Shown here: positions 43,920-52,799 of the stretch, one piece after another
Position numbering within the stretch: the stretch's first letter is position 1
Layout: every line of letters starts with the position of its first letter
Source of the DNA: Siphonodentalium dalli
Lineage: Eukaryota; Mollusca; Scaphopoda; Gadilida; Siphonodentaliidae
NCBI GenBank assembly: GCA_032622095.1
Contig: CP136067.1
Span: 45,613,549-45,677,548, forward strand
Direction: 5' to 3'
Length of the DNA: 64,000 bases
Notes under the pieces: generated by a model
Databases searched by the model: none
Told to the model about the DNA's origin: nothing
The model's input: the letters and a program-made list of their open reading frames with translations, nothing else
Program-made: the position numbers and the translations under genes

Positions 43920-44998
43920 CCGATACATTCCCCAATCGGCGTATACACATCGATCGCCGTATACAATTGATATCTGCAAGTCGCAAATTCAAGTCGGACA
44001 ACTCTCCCAGTCTAATCATATAGTCAATCGCCGTATATACCTCGATCGCCGTATATATATATATATATGCAATTGATAGACTCTACAAGTAGCAAATTCA
44101 AGTCCGACAACTCTCCCAGTTGATTGTTGATTGTTTATTGCAAAGTCGTCAATTAAGGCGAAACATGCTATAACATATATACAATATTTACAATAGGTCA
44201 CAAAAAAACAATTGTTACACAATCATACATATATTAATATATAATATGATAAATGTATAGATATATCGTAATATGTATTATAATATCTTATATATATTAT
44301 ATTATAATCATATAGTCAATCGCCGTATATACCTCGATCGCCGTGTATATATATATGCAATTGATAGACGCTACAAGTAGCAAATTCAAGTCGGACAACT
44401 CTCCCAGTCTAATCATATAGGCAATCGGCGTATTTACCTCGATCGCGGTATATGCAATTTATATCTACACGTCTCAAATTCAAGTTCGACAACTCTCTCA
44501 GTCGGAGCATATAATCAATCGGCGTATATACCTCGATCGCCGTATATACAATTGATATCTACACGTCTCAAATTCAAGTTCGACAACTCTCTCAGTCGGA
44601 GCATATAATCAATCGGCGTATATACCTCGATCGCCGTATATACAATTGATATCTACACGTCTCAAATTCAAGTTCGACAACTCTCTCAGTCGGAGCATAT
44701 AATCAATCGGCGTATATACCTCGATCGCCGTATATACAATTGATATCTACACGTCTCAAATTCAAGTTCGACAACTCTCTCAGTCGGAGCATATAATCAA
44801 TCGGCGTATATACCTCGATCGCCGTATATACAATTGATATCTACACGTCTCAAATTCAAGTTCGACAACTCTCTCAGTCGAAGTAAATACGTCAATCGGC
44901 GTATATACATCGTTCGCCGTGTATACAACTGATATATACACGTATCAAATTCAATTTCGACAACCCCCAGTCGGAGTATATATACGCCGATTACCTTG
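43920..44998 (+). repeat. Subterminal array of 94-bp units with TIR-core motifs
   Basis: Each unit contains 'aatcggcgtatatacctcga' followed by 'tcgccgtatatacaattga' and an Ile/Tyr-like spacer text 'tctacacgtctcaaattcaa'. Four central units start at 44,517, 44,611, 44,705 and 44,799, exactly 94 bp apart and almost identical. More diverged ones lie before (from 43,925) and after (to 44,995). The motif is the inner part of the TIR in both orientations, so each unit offers two opposed candidate transposase-binding sites. An (at)n stretch at 44,220-44,300 interrupts the array. Confidence 0.88.
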
Positions 44999-45226
44999 CA
45001 CAACTTCGCCTAGTTAAGTGGGCACGCATATTCCCTTGATTAGGTATTTTAATTACCAATACCCTGATATAGTTTGAGAGCGGCATTGATCAATGCAAGC
45101 AACACTTGTTCCAAAATCATGTAGCAACAAAGGAACCACGACGTACATATACCCGCTTGTAAGATATGACCATAGCGTTGCGCAGGTGACACAAAGCTCA
45201 AAAACAATATTTGTTTACAGAACACA

Positions 45227-47499
45227 ATGCCGAAAAGAAAGCAGAAGCTGGAGTGCAGCTGTCTGCAACACACCCAACTAGCAGCAGGCAAAGAGTATAA
45301 GGTGGAAACTATAGCTGCAAAGCGAATCCGTCAATCAATAATAACTGCCTTGCAAACTAATGACCTTCTAACTAAGACAACTGCTAAGAGAGGGAATATC
45401 TGCACAGCATGTAGCCAGTATGCTACGGAAATATTAATACCGGTGATACCCTCCACTAATGAAATTCCCGGACCGATAACAGATAGTGAGCAATACCCCG
45501 ATGTCGACAGTATTGTCAATGCTACCAACCGAGATATGTATACCAACAATGAGCTTGCACACATTTCAACAGCCATAGGCAATGCCATAAGCAGAGAGAT
45601 ATTCCAAGAATCTGTTAGCAGAAGCTGTTGTACAATGGACCTTGAGACATGGAAAGGCCAGTCACCAAAGTCATGGATATCAAATTCCAACAAAGGATTG
45701 CTAAAATTCCTCGAAGGTGCGTCGGGTATTAACGTGGACAATTGTGTGAACGAGAAAAAACTAAAGTCGCTAATGATGGCCATTGAAGAGATATATCATT
45801 GCAGAAATTTACACCACGTAGGACGCTTATCGTATACCATCGCGTTAATCAGCTACTTCATAACATCTAGTAAGACAGTCTGTAATCTGAACTCAGCTGT
45901 ACATCCGTCACCAGGCTATACCACCGTCCTGAATTGGTTCAACGCCCGATCGGAGATTGCATTAGGATGTCCAGAAAGTAGTGATATAGTAACTTTTTTC
46001 GACAACAACCAAGTCATTTGCAGACGTTGGCGGATGGTTGCTGATGCAAAGCCGCAGCTCAGTGTAACCACCAACATATTACACCTGATTCCAGACCCAG
46101 CAATGGATTTGCAGATGCAGCCAACTTTGTCACCCGTGGGATGGTTGAACTCCACCAACGCAACACCTCTATCCCTCTACAATGGACATCCGGAAGTCTT
46201 CCGGAATTACCGCAACATCTATGTTACGGAACGGCTTTCCAAGGTGTTCATCAGCTTACGGGTAGAACAAGATGTACTGATAGACGACGTGGACGCTGAC
46301 ACTGCGCAGGTTCTAACTGAACCAGGCGTCTTCCTTCGGCCAGCAAACAGGTGACTTTCGACGCTAAGGGGAAACCTCATTTCTCATCACCCTCATCCGC
46401 CATCGATCCATACGCTTTCGTGCCTTCGATACATCCATCCACCCCACCATCTGCACAGCTCAGCGACCCAATGATGACGAACCCATGTTCGTTTCAGTCG
46501 ACCAACAAAGTTCTCAAACATCTGCAGGACATAAGTTTGCAAGAACGGAATTGGACTATTGTTGGCTGCGATGACTGTCCATATCTGTTGGTATGTAAAC
46601 TTATAGAGAGCACCTTCACGTGCCCGAGATGTACATCAGAAATTCGTGGCATAAACAACTTCATCATCCACATGAAAGCAGAGCACAAGACGACAGCCGA
46701 CAGCACATCTGCATTGCAGCACAGGACGTTCGGCAATCTACTACCACTGCCGGGCGTCGGGCACATGTAAATGAACATGGTTAAAGGTTTGTTCAGGTTG
46801 CTGTGGGATGTCGTGCTTGTGGATATGGCGAAGATGCTCGGGTTCACATCACATAAAGCCCTCGCATGTTGTCAAGCCGTATACGATCATCATAAAGGCT
46901 GGCAAATGGTTCAGATTATGTTAGAGGGTACGGCGGACGAGCTCTTGTTGCCATACTGCCGCCAATGCAAACAGAGAGACGTGCGTCCAACACTGGAGGG
47001 ATACTTCAAATGGCTGCAGACTGTGAAGAGTAGAAACTATATCTTTATGGCGGATGCTGTTTTTGTATACACCTTCGCACTACATCTATATAGAGCAGCA
47101 GTCCGCCGCAATAACCACCATGCCATGGACTCTGCACACGCAAAATTTGCCCCGCTGATTTATTCCCTCAATATGCCACACTACCAGGAAATCATAATGA
47201 GAGATCGGCTACTCAATCTCCAAGCACCACCCAAAGTCGCCGATTTCCTGAAGAGACATACACCAATGACCATGTCGGGCAACGCGTCTCAACACGAAGG
47301 AGGTGACTTCATCTTGGAGAGTAAAAATCGCAGAGTCAAGATGTGTCTCCCGCCCGGACTGCCGAATGAAAGGCGTTGGTTGAGAGCCACTAGATCGGTC
47401 GACCTCCTTCAGTCGGTAAATATAGTAACAGAGCCTAAATTCACGGATCTGCACGCACAACACAAATCATCATGCACCAATCATCGGTTACCGCAATAA
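45227..47499 (+). pseudogene. DUF6589-like protein, candidate DDE transposase of the element
   Basis: ATG 45,227 opens a 375-codon frame with NLS-like 'PKRKQK', Cys pairs (C10/C12/H15, C59/C62) and a helical region to 'TVLNWFNARSE'. Then comes a strand-like 'DIVTFFDNNQV' with Asp259. A one-base loss near 46,351 shifts frame into 'WTIVGCDDCPYLLVCKLIE' (Asp at 46,570/46,573) and a C2H2 finger (C-x2-C-x12-H-x4-H, 'CPRC..H..H'). After a TAA at 46,768 the same frame resumes with 'MNMVKGLFRLLWDVVLVDM', 'DHHKGWQ', 'GTADELLLPYCRQC' and 'EGGDFILESKNRRVK' (Glu at 47,317). The family is common and uncharacterised in molluscs, lancelets and corals. The D-D-E reading as an RNase H-like catalytic triad is my inference. 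The frameshift and stop predict an inactive copy unless spliced (cag|gtgact) or recoded. Confidence 0.72.
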
Positions 47500-48557
47500 T
47501 TGAGATCACATTAACATACATAATCATCTATCATGCAGTGTAATATCGGTCACTTGGGGTAATTTTGACTAACACACGACGCAACCAGACAAATTCCAGG
47601 TTGGTGACGTTCACAGAATAAAAACTTAATTTACGATGTGTCTTAATCCTGTTAAATATCCATTGGTACATAATGTTGACTGCACCGAATAAAAGTGCGC
47701 GATTGAATTGGGAGAAGATAACGAAAATTATAATCATAAATGATATACATAGTGTCAGAACTTCGCCACATCACTGGGGACGATATTGTGTGGAAAAAAG
47801 TTATATCGACAACTATTCCGGGAGTGGAATCATAAACAGCTGACAAAACCGAAAAATAAACGTTGCAGCACATCATTAATTATCTGTGCATTCAGTTATA
47901 TCACCATTAGTGGCAGACCAAGCCTTCTCAGCCCAAAACATCTTAGGGTATCGGTTGTGATGATGCTGTTTCAGCAGCATCATCCCAACCGATATCCCAA
48001 GAGGCTGTTGTTCGAGAAGACATGATTTACATTAGTGGCTGATTAATCATAATGGCGCATTCAAGTCATTTTGACGCAATTAGGACCCTTTTGTATCGGT
48101 TATTTGGAGTTATCATTAAACCTCCAGTGCATAATGAGGTTATTTTATATGTCCTCTGGTATTGGGGAGGGGTATATCAGGAGTTATTATTATACCTCCT
48201 TTATTAAGTTTTATGGAGTTATCATTAAACCTCCATGGTGGGTGAGAGTATAATATTTGCCAAACATGGACCTTGTTTCTTGTTTTTATTTAGCCAGAGT
48301 TCCTCCTATGTGTATGAGTACACCTCATGTCATTTCAGTATCTCCAAACTTCTGACCAACATACTAACATGTCAAATTTACTAACCGTTTTTTTAATTGG
48401 ACCTGATTACATGGAATGGCAAATCATACAATTGAGTCAGAGTGTAACTACATATTATGTCGTGAAAACATAATTATTATTATTGGAAATAGGACAAAAT
48501 TAACAATACATGTAATCATATTCAACGTACTCCGCGTTTTGAACCACGCCCACGCGG
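47500..48557. other. 3' intergenic region between convergent genes, with hairpins
   Basis: A hairpin at 47,945-48,001 has arms 'gggtatcggttgtgatgatg' / complement of 'catcatcccaaccgatatcc' around a 6-bp loop. The phrase 'tggagttatcattaaacctc' occurs twice (48,103 and 48,214), each with flanking tggag/ctcca pairing. These lie where the plus-strand DDE-like gene and the minus-strand PHD gene converge, so they may mark 3' ends. No gene is seen. Confidence 0.45.
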
Positions 48558-49325
48558 TTATTTACTACCGGAACCGCGCCCTCGACCACGACCACGACCT
48601 CTTCCTGAGCTGGGGCACTTCCGCTTACTCGAAGTGGGCTCAGAATGTTCCGCACACTTGAAATTGCCATCGTACACCTCCTCGTCGCAGCTTATACCCA
48701 CGCACACCGCGTGAGCCCAATAGTCACACGTTGCCTCATCGCAACCTACCCACCAGCTATTTAATTCGAGATCTTCCTCTGATGCATAGTTCAGGTTGCA
48801 CATCCTACAAGAGGAAATGCCAATCAGGCCCGTAGGAGCCTGAATCTTGCTGTCAGCCACTCTCCTCAAGTTGGCCGACGGACTTAGGATAATACCACTA
48901 GCGGTGGCCGTCACAATGTCATCAGTCGTTGTTTCCGTCGTGCCTGTACGTCCAGTCATCGTCGCAGTCGATACCATCTCGTCCAAAGTCTCGCTCGTCG
49001 TTACTGTCACAGTCGCCATAGTCAGTATGTCATCGGTCGTGTGGGTTGTCGTCGTGGTGTCGGTTGTCGTTGTCGTGCTGTCAGTAGTCGCGTCGGTTGT
49101 CGTCATGTTGGTCGTCTCGGTTGTCGTTGTGCTGTCAGTAGTCGCGTCGGTTGTCGTCATGTTGGTCATCTCGGTTGTCGTCGTGCTGTCAGTAGTCGCG
49201 TCGGTTGTCGTCATGTTGGTCGTATCGTCTGTCGTCGTCGTGCTGTCTGTCGTCTCCAAATTTCCTGTTTCCAGTGGGACGCCAACTGGAATTGAGTTCA
49301 CTGTGCTGTAATCCGGGATAACTTC
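48558..49325 (-). CDS. Thr-rich PHD-finger protein, main exon
   Basis: Read on the minus strand after an acceptor (ttatattttccag, 49,326-49,338), the frame starts 'EVIPDYSTVNSIPVGV'. A Thr/Asp-rich tract follows, with a 17-residue repeat ('NMTTTDATTDSTTTTET') in three near-identical copies. The finger 'CRMCNLNYASEEDLELNSW', 'WVGCDEATCDYWAHAVC' and 'FKCAEH' comes next, and the protein ends with an (RG)n tail 'RGRGRGRGRG' before a stop at 48,558. Cys4-His-Cys-Cys-(Cys/His) spacing with the conserved Trp two residues before His is a PHD finger, though the last ligand is His rather than Cys. PHD fingers read histone H3 tails; the RG tail may bind nucleic acid. It could target the element to chromatin. 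The exon is intact. Confidence 0.75.
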   Translation of the reverse strand, partial: EVIPDYSTVNSIPVGVPLETGNLETTDSTTTTDDTTNMTTTDATTDSTTTTEMTNMTTTDATTDSTTTTETTNMTTTDATTDSTTTTTDTTTTTHTTDDILTMATVTVTTSETLDEMVSTATMTGRTGTTETTTDDIVTATASGIILSPSANLRRVADSKIQAPTGLIGISSCRMCNLNYASEEDLELNSWWVGCDEATCDYWAHAVCVGISCDEEVYDGNFKCAEHSEPTSSKRKCPSSGRGRGRGRGRGSGSK

Positions 49326-49636
49326 CTGGAAAATATAAAACGGCACCATAGAATTATATTTACACTCAAACATGCATTCGCGTTGTGGAACATGAAAGCA
49401 GGATGTTGGTTGGTCGAAATTACGTCACATGACGTCGCGCGCTGACCCCAACTTGCATCCATTTTAGTGAAGACGCAACTTGCTCCGAGCCACGATAGTA
49501 ACGTTGGAAATAGACGCTTAAAACTCTTTTAATCTGCCAGTTGACTCGATTGAGTGTAAATATAAGTAATGAATGTTGATTTTGTTGCGTTCCATAGAGT
49601 ATGGATGCAAGTTGATCTGACATTTTGTTCTTACCT

Positions 49637-49734
49637 TAAACAAATCCAGAAAATTATCTGTCCCTGCATGGACAGTGTATCCGAAACTATTATGAAAACC
49701 TGAGCGCCTGTTTTGATGGCGATATCGTAACACT
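49637..49734 (-). CDS. Probable upstream exon of the PHD gene
   Basis: On the minus strand, acceptor 'tctatattttcag' (49,735-49,747) and the strong donor 'aag|gtaaga' (49,637/49,636) bracket 98 bp. Joined to 49,325 the frame is kept ('FGYTVHAGTDNFLDLFK' + 'EVIPDYS'). An alternative frame reads 'CYDIAIKTGAQVFIIVSD', which resembles the alpha1-beta1 part of a MADS domain but soon stops in the next exon. Which frame is real is unresolved. The acceptor lies back to back with that of the plus-strand exon at 49,765. Confidence 0.45.
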
Positions 49735-49764
49735 GAAAATATAGATAAATTTCTTTTATTTCAG

Positions 49765-50399
49765 CTGCACCACACCGTTGTCGGTGGCATTCATACTGAC
49801 ACTCAGTATGATCTCAGTGATGATGATACCGATGATTCCCAAGACTCGGAAGACGATGATCCAACTCAACCAGTGATGGTCAACCCACCGCAACGAAAGA
49901 CGACACGAATTCGTAGGACAGACTTGGGAAGGGAAATTTTCCGATGGCGACATACTCTTAGAAATTCTCATTACCTGGACAATCCTCAGAAATCTTCATT
50001 GCATACCACGTTATCAGGGAAAGAACTTAACCCATCTCTACTCGATTTCCACCGTTCCTCACAGCAAAATATTCTACATTACATCGATACCTGTATCAAA
50101 ACGAAATCCATATCATACACATCACGATTGCTTCCTATCACAGTTTTCGAGCAAAACGAAAAAGAAAGACTACTGTCACTGAAGAAAGTCGACCTGAGTC
50201 GAGAGATAACATCTGCTATCCAGTCCTTAGGTGCCGCTCGTTACCAACAAGAGTCTGAGTCATTTAACGCCAGGTGGTTGAGCGGGATCCGTCTCGACAA
50301 AAAAGCGGTTATGGTGGAGTTCCACAGCGAATTGGTGGATTCTATTAACATATTGAGGCAGACGGCATCACAGGACATGGCTGCAATACTGGCATGCGG
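49765..50399 (+). CDS. Internal exon of a third element gene, unrecognised
   Basis: After acceptor 'tttcttttatttcag' (to 49,764) the frame is open for about 211 codons to a strong donor (tgcg|gtatgt at 50,399/50,400). It starts 'LHHTVVGGIHTDTQ', then has an acidic tract ('LSDDDTDDSQDSEDDD'), then a basic block ('RKTTRIRRTDLGREIFRWRH') and a long predicted helical region ('NEKERLLSLKKVDLSREITS', 'SFNARWLSGIRLDKKAVM'). Acidic plus basic segments suggest DNA or chromatin interaction. No known domain. Neither neighbour exon is certain; a 65-bp exon-like piece with good sites lies at 52,051-52,115 but gives an early stop. Confidence 0.5.
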
Positions 50400-50750
50400 T
50401 ATGTATATTACAACCAAAAACGTTTTTATTATAGCACTACACGACAATCAGCACCAATATACGTAGCATCAATGATAATCTAACGATAACGGTTTAACAT
50501 CTCACCCCTTGAAAAAGTGTTGTCCGTCTTGAATGGTGCGACTTGGCTCGTGCCTTGCTGTCCTCTACATACTCTTTTGATATGGGGCCTGTGTGATGTA
50601 CATTGGCAGTACACGGCTGGTTTGGAAAATTTCGGCCTGGGTTGTATGCTTGCTTCCCTCGTCTGCCCTGTAATTAAATGAATGTTACTTTTGCCTAGAG
50701 TTTTTACAATTTTTTAAGAAGTTATTCGTCATTGGAAAGAAAACAAAACA
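50400..50750. other. Intron-like sequence of the third gene
   Basis: No coding signal beyond the donor at 50,400. The reading frame runs on to 50,466 by chance. Confidence 0.4.
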
Positions 50751-50752
50751 CA

Positions 50753-51619
50753 TCGCTTGTCTTTTGGAATAGCACCACCCCTCCGCGTCCCTAGCTAATC
50801 CAGACTCCACCACTGGGGCTTGTCTTTGGAATAGCACCACCCTCCGCATCCCTAGCTAATCCAGACTCCACCACTGGGGCTTGTCTTTGGAATAGCACCA
50901 CCATCCGCGTCCCTAGCTAATCCAGACTCCACCACTGGGGCTTGTCTTTGGAATAGCACCACCCTCCGCGTCCCTAGCTAATCCAGACTCCACCACTTGG
51001 GCTTGTCTTTGGAATAGCACCACCCTCCGCGTCCCTAGCTAATCCAGACTCCACCACTGGGGCTTGTCTTTGGAATAGCACCACCCTCCGCGTCCCTAGC
51101 TAATCCAGACTCCACCACTGGGGCTTGTCTTTGGAATAGCACCACCCTCCGCGTCCCTAGCTAATCCAGACTCCACCACTGGGGCTTGTCTTTGGAATAG
51201 CACAACCCTCCGCGTCCCTAGCTAATCCAGACTCCATCACTGGGGCTTGTCTTTGGAATAGCACCACCCTCCGCGTCCCTAGCTAATCCAGACTCCACCA
51301 CTGGGGCTTGTCTTTGGAATAGCACCACCCTCCGCGTCCCTAGCTAATCCAGACTCCACCACTGGGGCTTGTCTTTGGAATAGCACCACCCTCCGCGTCC
51401 CTAGCTAATCCAGACTCCACCACTGGGGCTTGTCTTTGGAATAGCACAACCCTCCGCGTCCCTAGCTAATCCAGACTCCATCACTGGGGCTTGTCTTTGG
51501 AATAGCACCACCCTCCGCGTCCCTAGCTAATCCAGACTCCACCACTGGGGCTTGTCTTTGGAATAGCACCACCCTCCACGTCCCTAGCTAAACCAAAATC
51601 CACCACTAGGGCTTGTGTT
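50753..51619. repeat. 61-bp minisatellite, 14 units
   Basis: The unit reads 'ggggcttgtctttggaatag' + 'caccaccctccgcgtcccta' + 'gctaatccagactccaccac' + 't'. Starts of 'cttgtc' fall at about 50,757, 50,819, 50,880 and then every 61 bp to 51,551, plus a partial unit. Units at 51,185 and 51,429 share two private variants (cacaaccc and ccatcac) four units apart, which shows a recent 4-unit (244-bp) block duplication. Because 61 is not a multiple of three it cannot code. It lies in the presumed intron of the third gene. Confidence 0.95.
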
Positions 51620-52423
51620 TAGTCAATTCATTCTCCAGATAAGCTGTTTATGTCCAGTGACTGTGTTGTAAGCAAAGACAATATGTTCATATAAACTTTA
51701 TTTTTCATGTTCAACACACTGTTTGCGTAAATAGTTTTGATATAATTGTATTATTACCTTCAATACTGATCTCAACTTCTCTGTGAACTCTTTATATATC
51801 TATGTCATCAAAATAACTGCACGTGAACAACGTTTCTGCCTGAAGTGGACTGTAGCTTAATGACTGGGCACTGTAGCGTTTTTGACGGTGCGTCTTATTG
51901 CGAGCAATTTCTGAAGTAGCAGTCCCCATCCACACCCCTTGATCCCCCCCAGTGGTCAATGATTTATAAAGTAAAATCCAAATTCCGTGCGCAGTTTTTA
52001 GCTGCATTTCTTGTTTTGCTAACGAGAGTTATTTTTTTTGTCATTTCAGGTTTCCATACATCATAATCTTTCTTATCAAGGGTGCATTCTGTGCGCGTGC
52101 ATTTATTCAATGCGGTATGTATTTTTACAAATGGCTGCTGTTGAAAATTATGACCAAGTTTACAAATGAACATTTCCATCTACATGCGAGCAGCAATTGT
52201 GTAGTTTTGTGTTATATCGATACATTTATTACTAAACTTTTTATTATGCATGTGAAATATTTGCATGGCAAAAAAAGGTACCAGATGTACGCTGGGACCG
52301 CTTTTATAGTGTGTTTCTCTAATTCAACTCACCATCTTTACTGTTGGGTAATCTTTGAGCACCTGGCGCAATTCTACACAACGGATTCCACGCTCCAATT
52401 TTTACGCATAACACAAATATAGG
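51620..52423. other. Right subterminal region of the transposon
   Basis: Minus-strand frames at 52,179-51,964 and 52,007-51,792 have no recognised motif. A possible 65-bp plus exon at 52,051-52,115 has acceptor 'tttttgtcatttcag' and donor 'gcg|gtatgt'. Unlike the left side, no subterminal array is present. Confidence 0.35.
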
Positions 52424-52485
52424 TCGATACAGGTATATACGCCGATTGGCGTACATACAGCAATTGGCAAAAGTGCCAGACCTGG
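52424..52485 (-). repeat. Right terminal inverted repeat (62 bp)
   Basis: Inverted partner of 43,410-43,471, 61 of 62 positions identical. Confidence 0.92.
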
Positions 52486-52799
52486 ACATTTACTAAGATA
52501 TTCTTAATGATTCTAGGAGGTTAGTGGTTACAGATGTATGTGTGATCATTTGTTTGGGGGTGGATTACTGTGAGTTTGTAAAGACTAATCTTATAAAAAA
52601 AATGCATGAATACTATTATAACTATTCTTGGCCATCAATCTTCATTAAGTAGCTTCTGATAAATACATTTCAAGGGTATTTGAAATCACTTAACCATTAA
52701 TTAGCTTGTAAAAATATGACTACATAAAGTTAATTTTAATTAGTCAACAAGTGACTTATAAGAAGTAGTACAATACCTTCTTCTATTTAATTAGCCATA
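52486..52799. other. Unannotated flank
   Basis: AT-rich sequence, no supported feature. Confidence 0.4.

Larger units (their letters stand above)
43410..52485 (+). mobile_element. 9.1-kb TIR DNA transposon, apparently undescribed
   Basis: Two 62-bp sequences at 43,410-43,471 and 52,424-52,485 are inverted copies with a single mismatch. They start CCAGGTCTGGCACTTTTGCC and end TATACCTSTATCGA. Between them are a TIR-derived 94-bp array, a DUF6589-like gene with a candidate DDE triad, a convergent PHD-finger gene, a further plus-strand exon, a hairpin at 47,945 and a 61-bp minisatellite. No clean target duplication was found: flanks are ..ccatgtg| and |acattta... An 'atgtcc' lies just outside both ends in inverted orientation, so the TIR may extend 4-11 bp with a small indel on the left. 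The one-mismatch ends suggest fairly recent insertion, although the main gene is already broken. Confidence 0.82.

Noticed and set aside
44517-44998. 94-bp repeats considered as a CRISPR or centromeric satellite
   Set aside because: Units have no variable spacers and contain the TIR core of the surrounding transposon, which explains them better.
46494-46847. 117-codon minus-strand frame
   Set aside because: Antisense to the DUF6589-like gene, which carries recognisable motifs.
48847-49311. 154-codon Val/Ser-rich plus-strand frame over the Thr-rich region
   Set aside because: It is the antisense shadow of the Thr-repeat of the PHD gene; the minus strand has the PHD finger and better splice sites.
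50753-51619. Regular 61-bp direct repeats considered as a CRISPR array
   Set aside because: There are no unique spacers; the whole 61-bp unit repeats, and the genome is eukaryotic.
43410-52485. Possibility that the 9.1-kb unit is a Maverick/Polinton or a virus-like element
   Set aside because: No polymerase B, packaging ATPase, protease, capsid or integrase motif is visible, and the ends are only 62 bp long.
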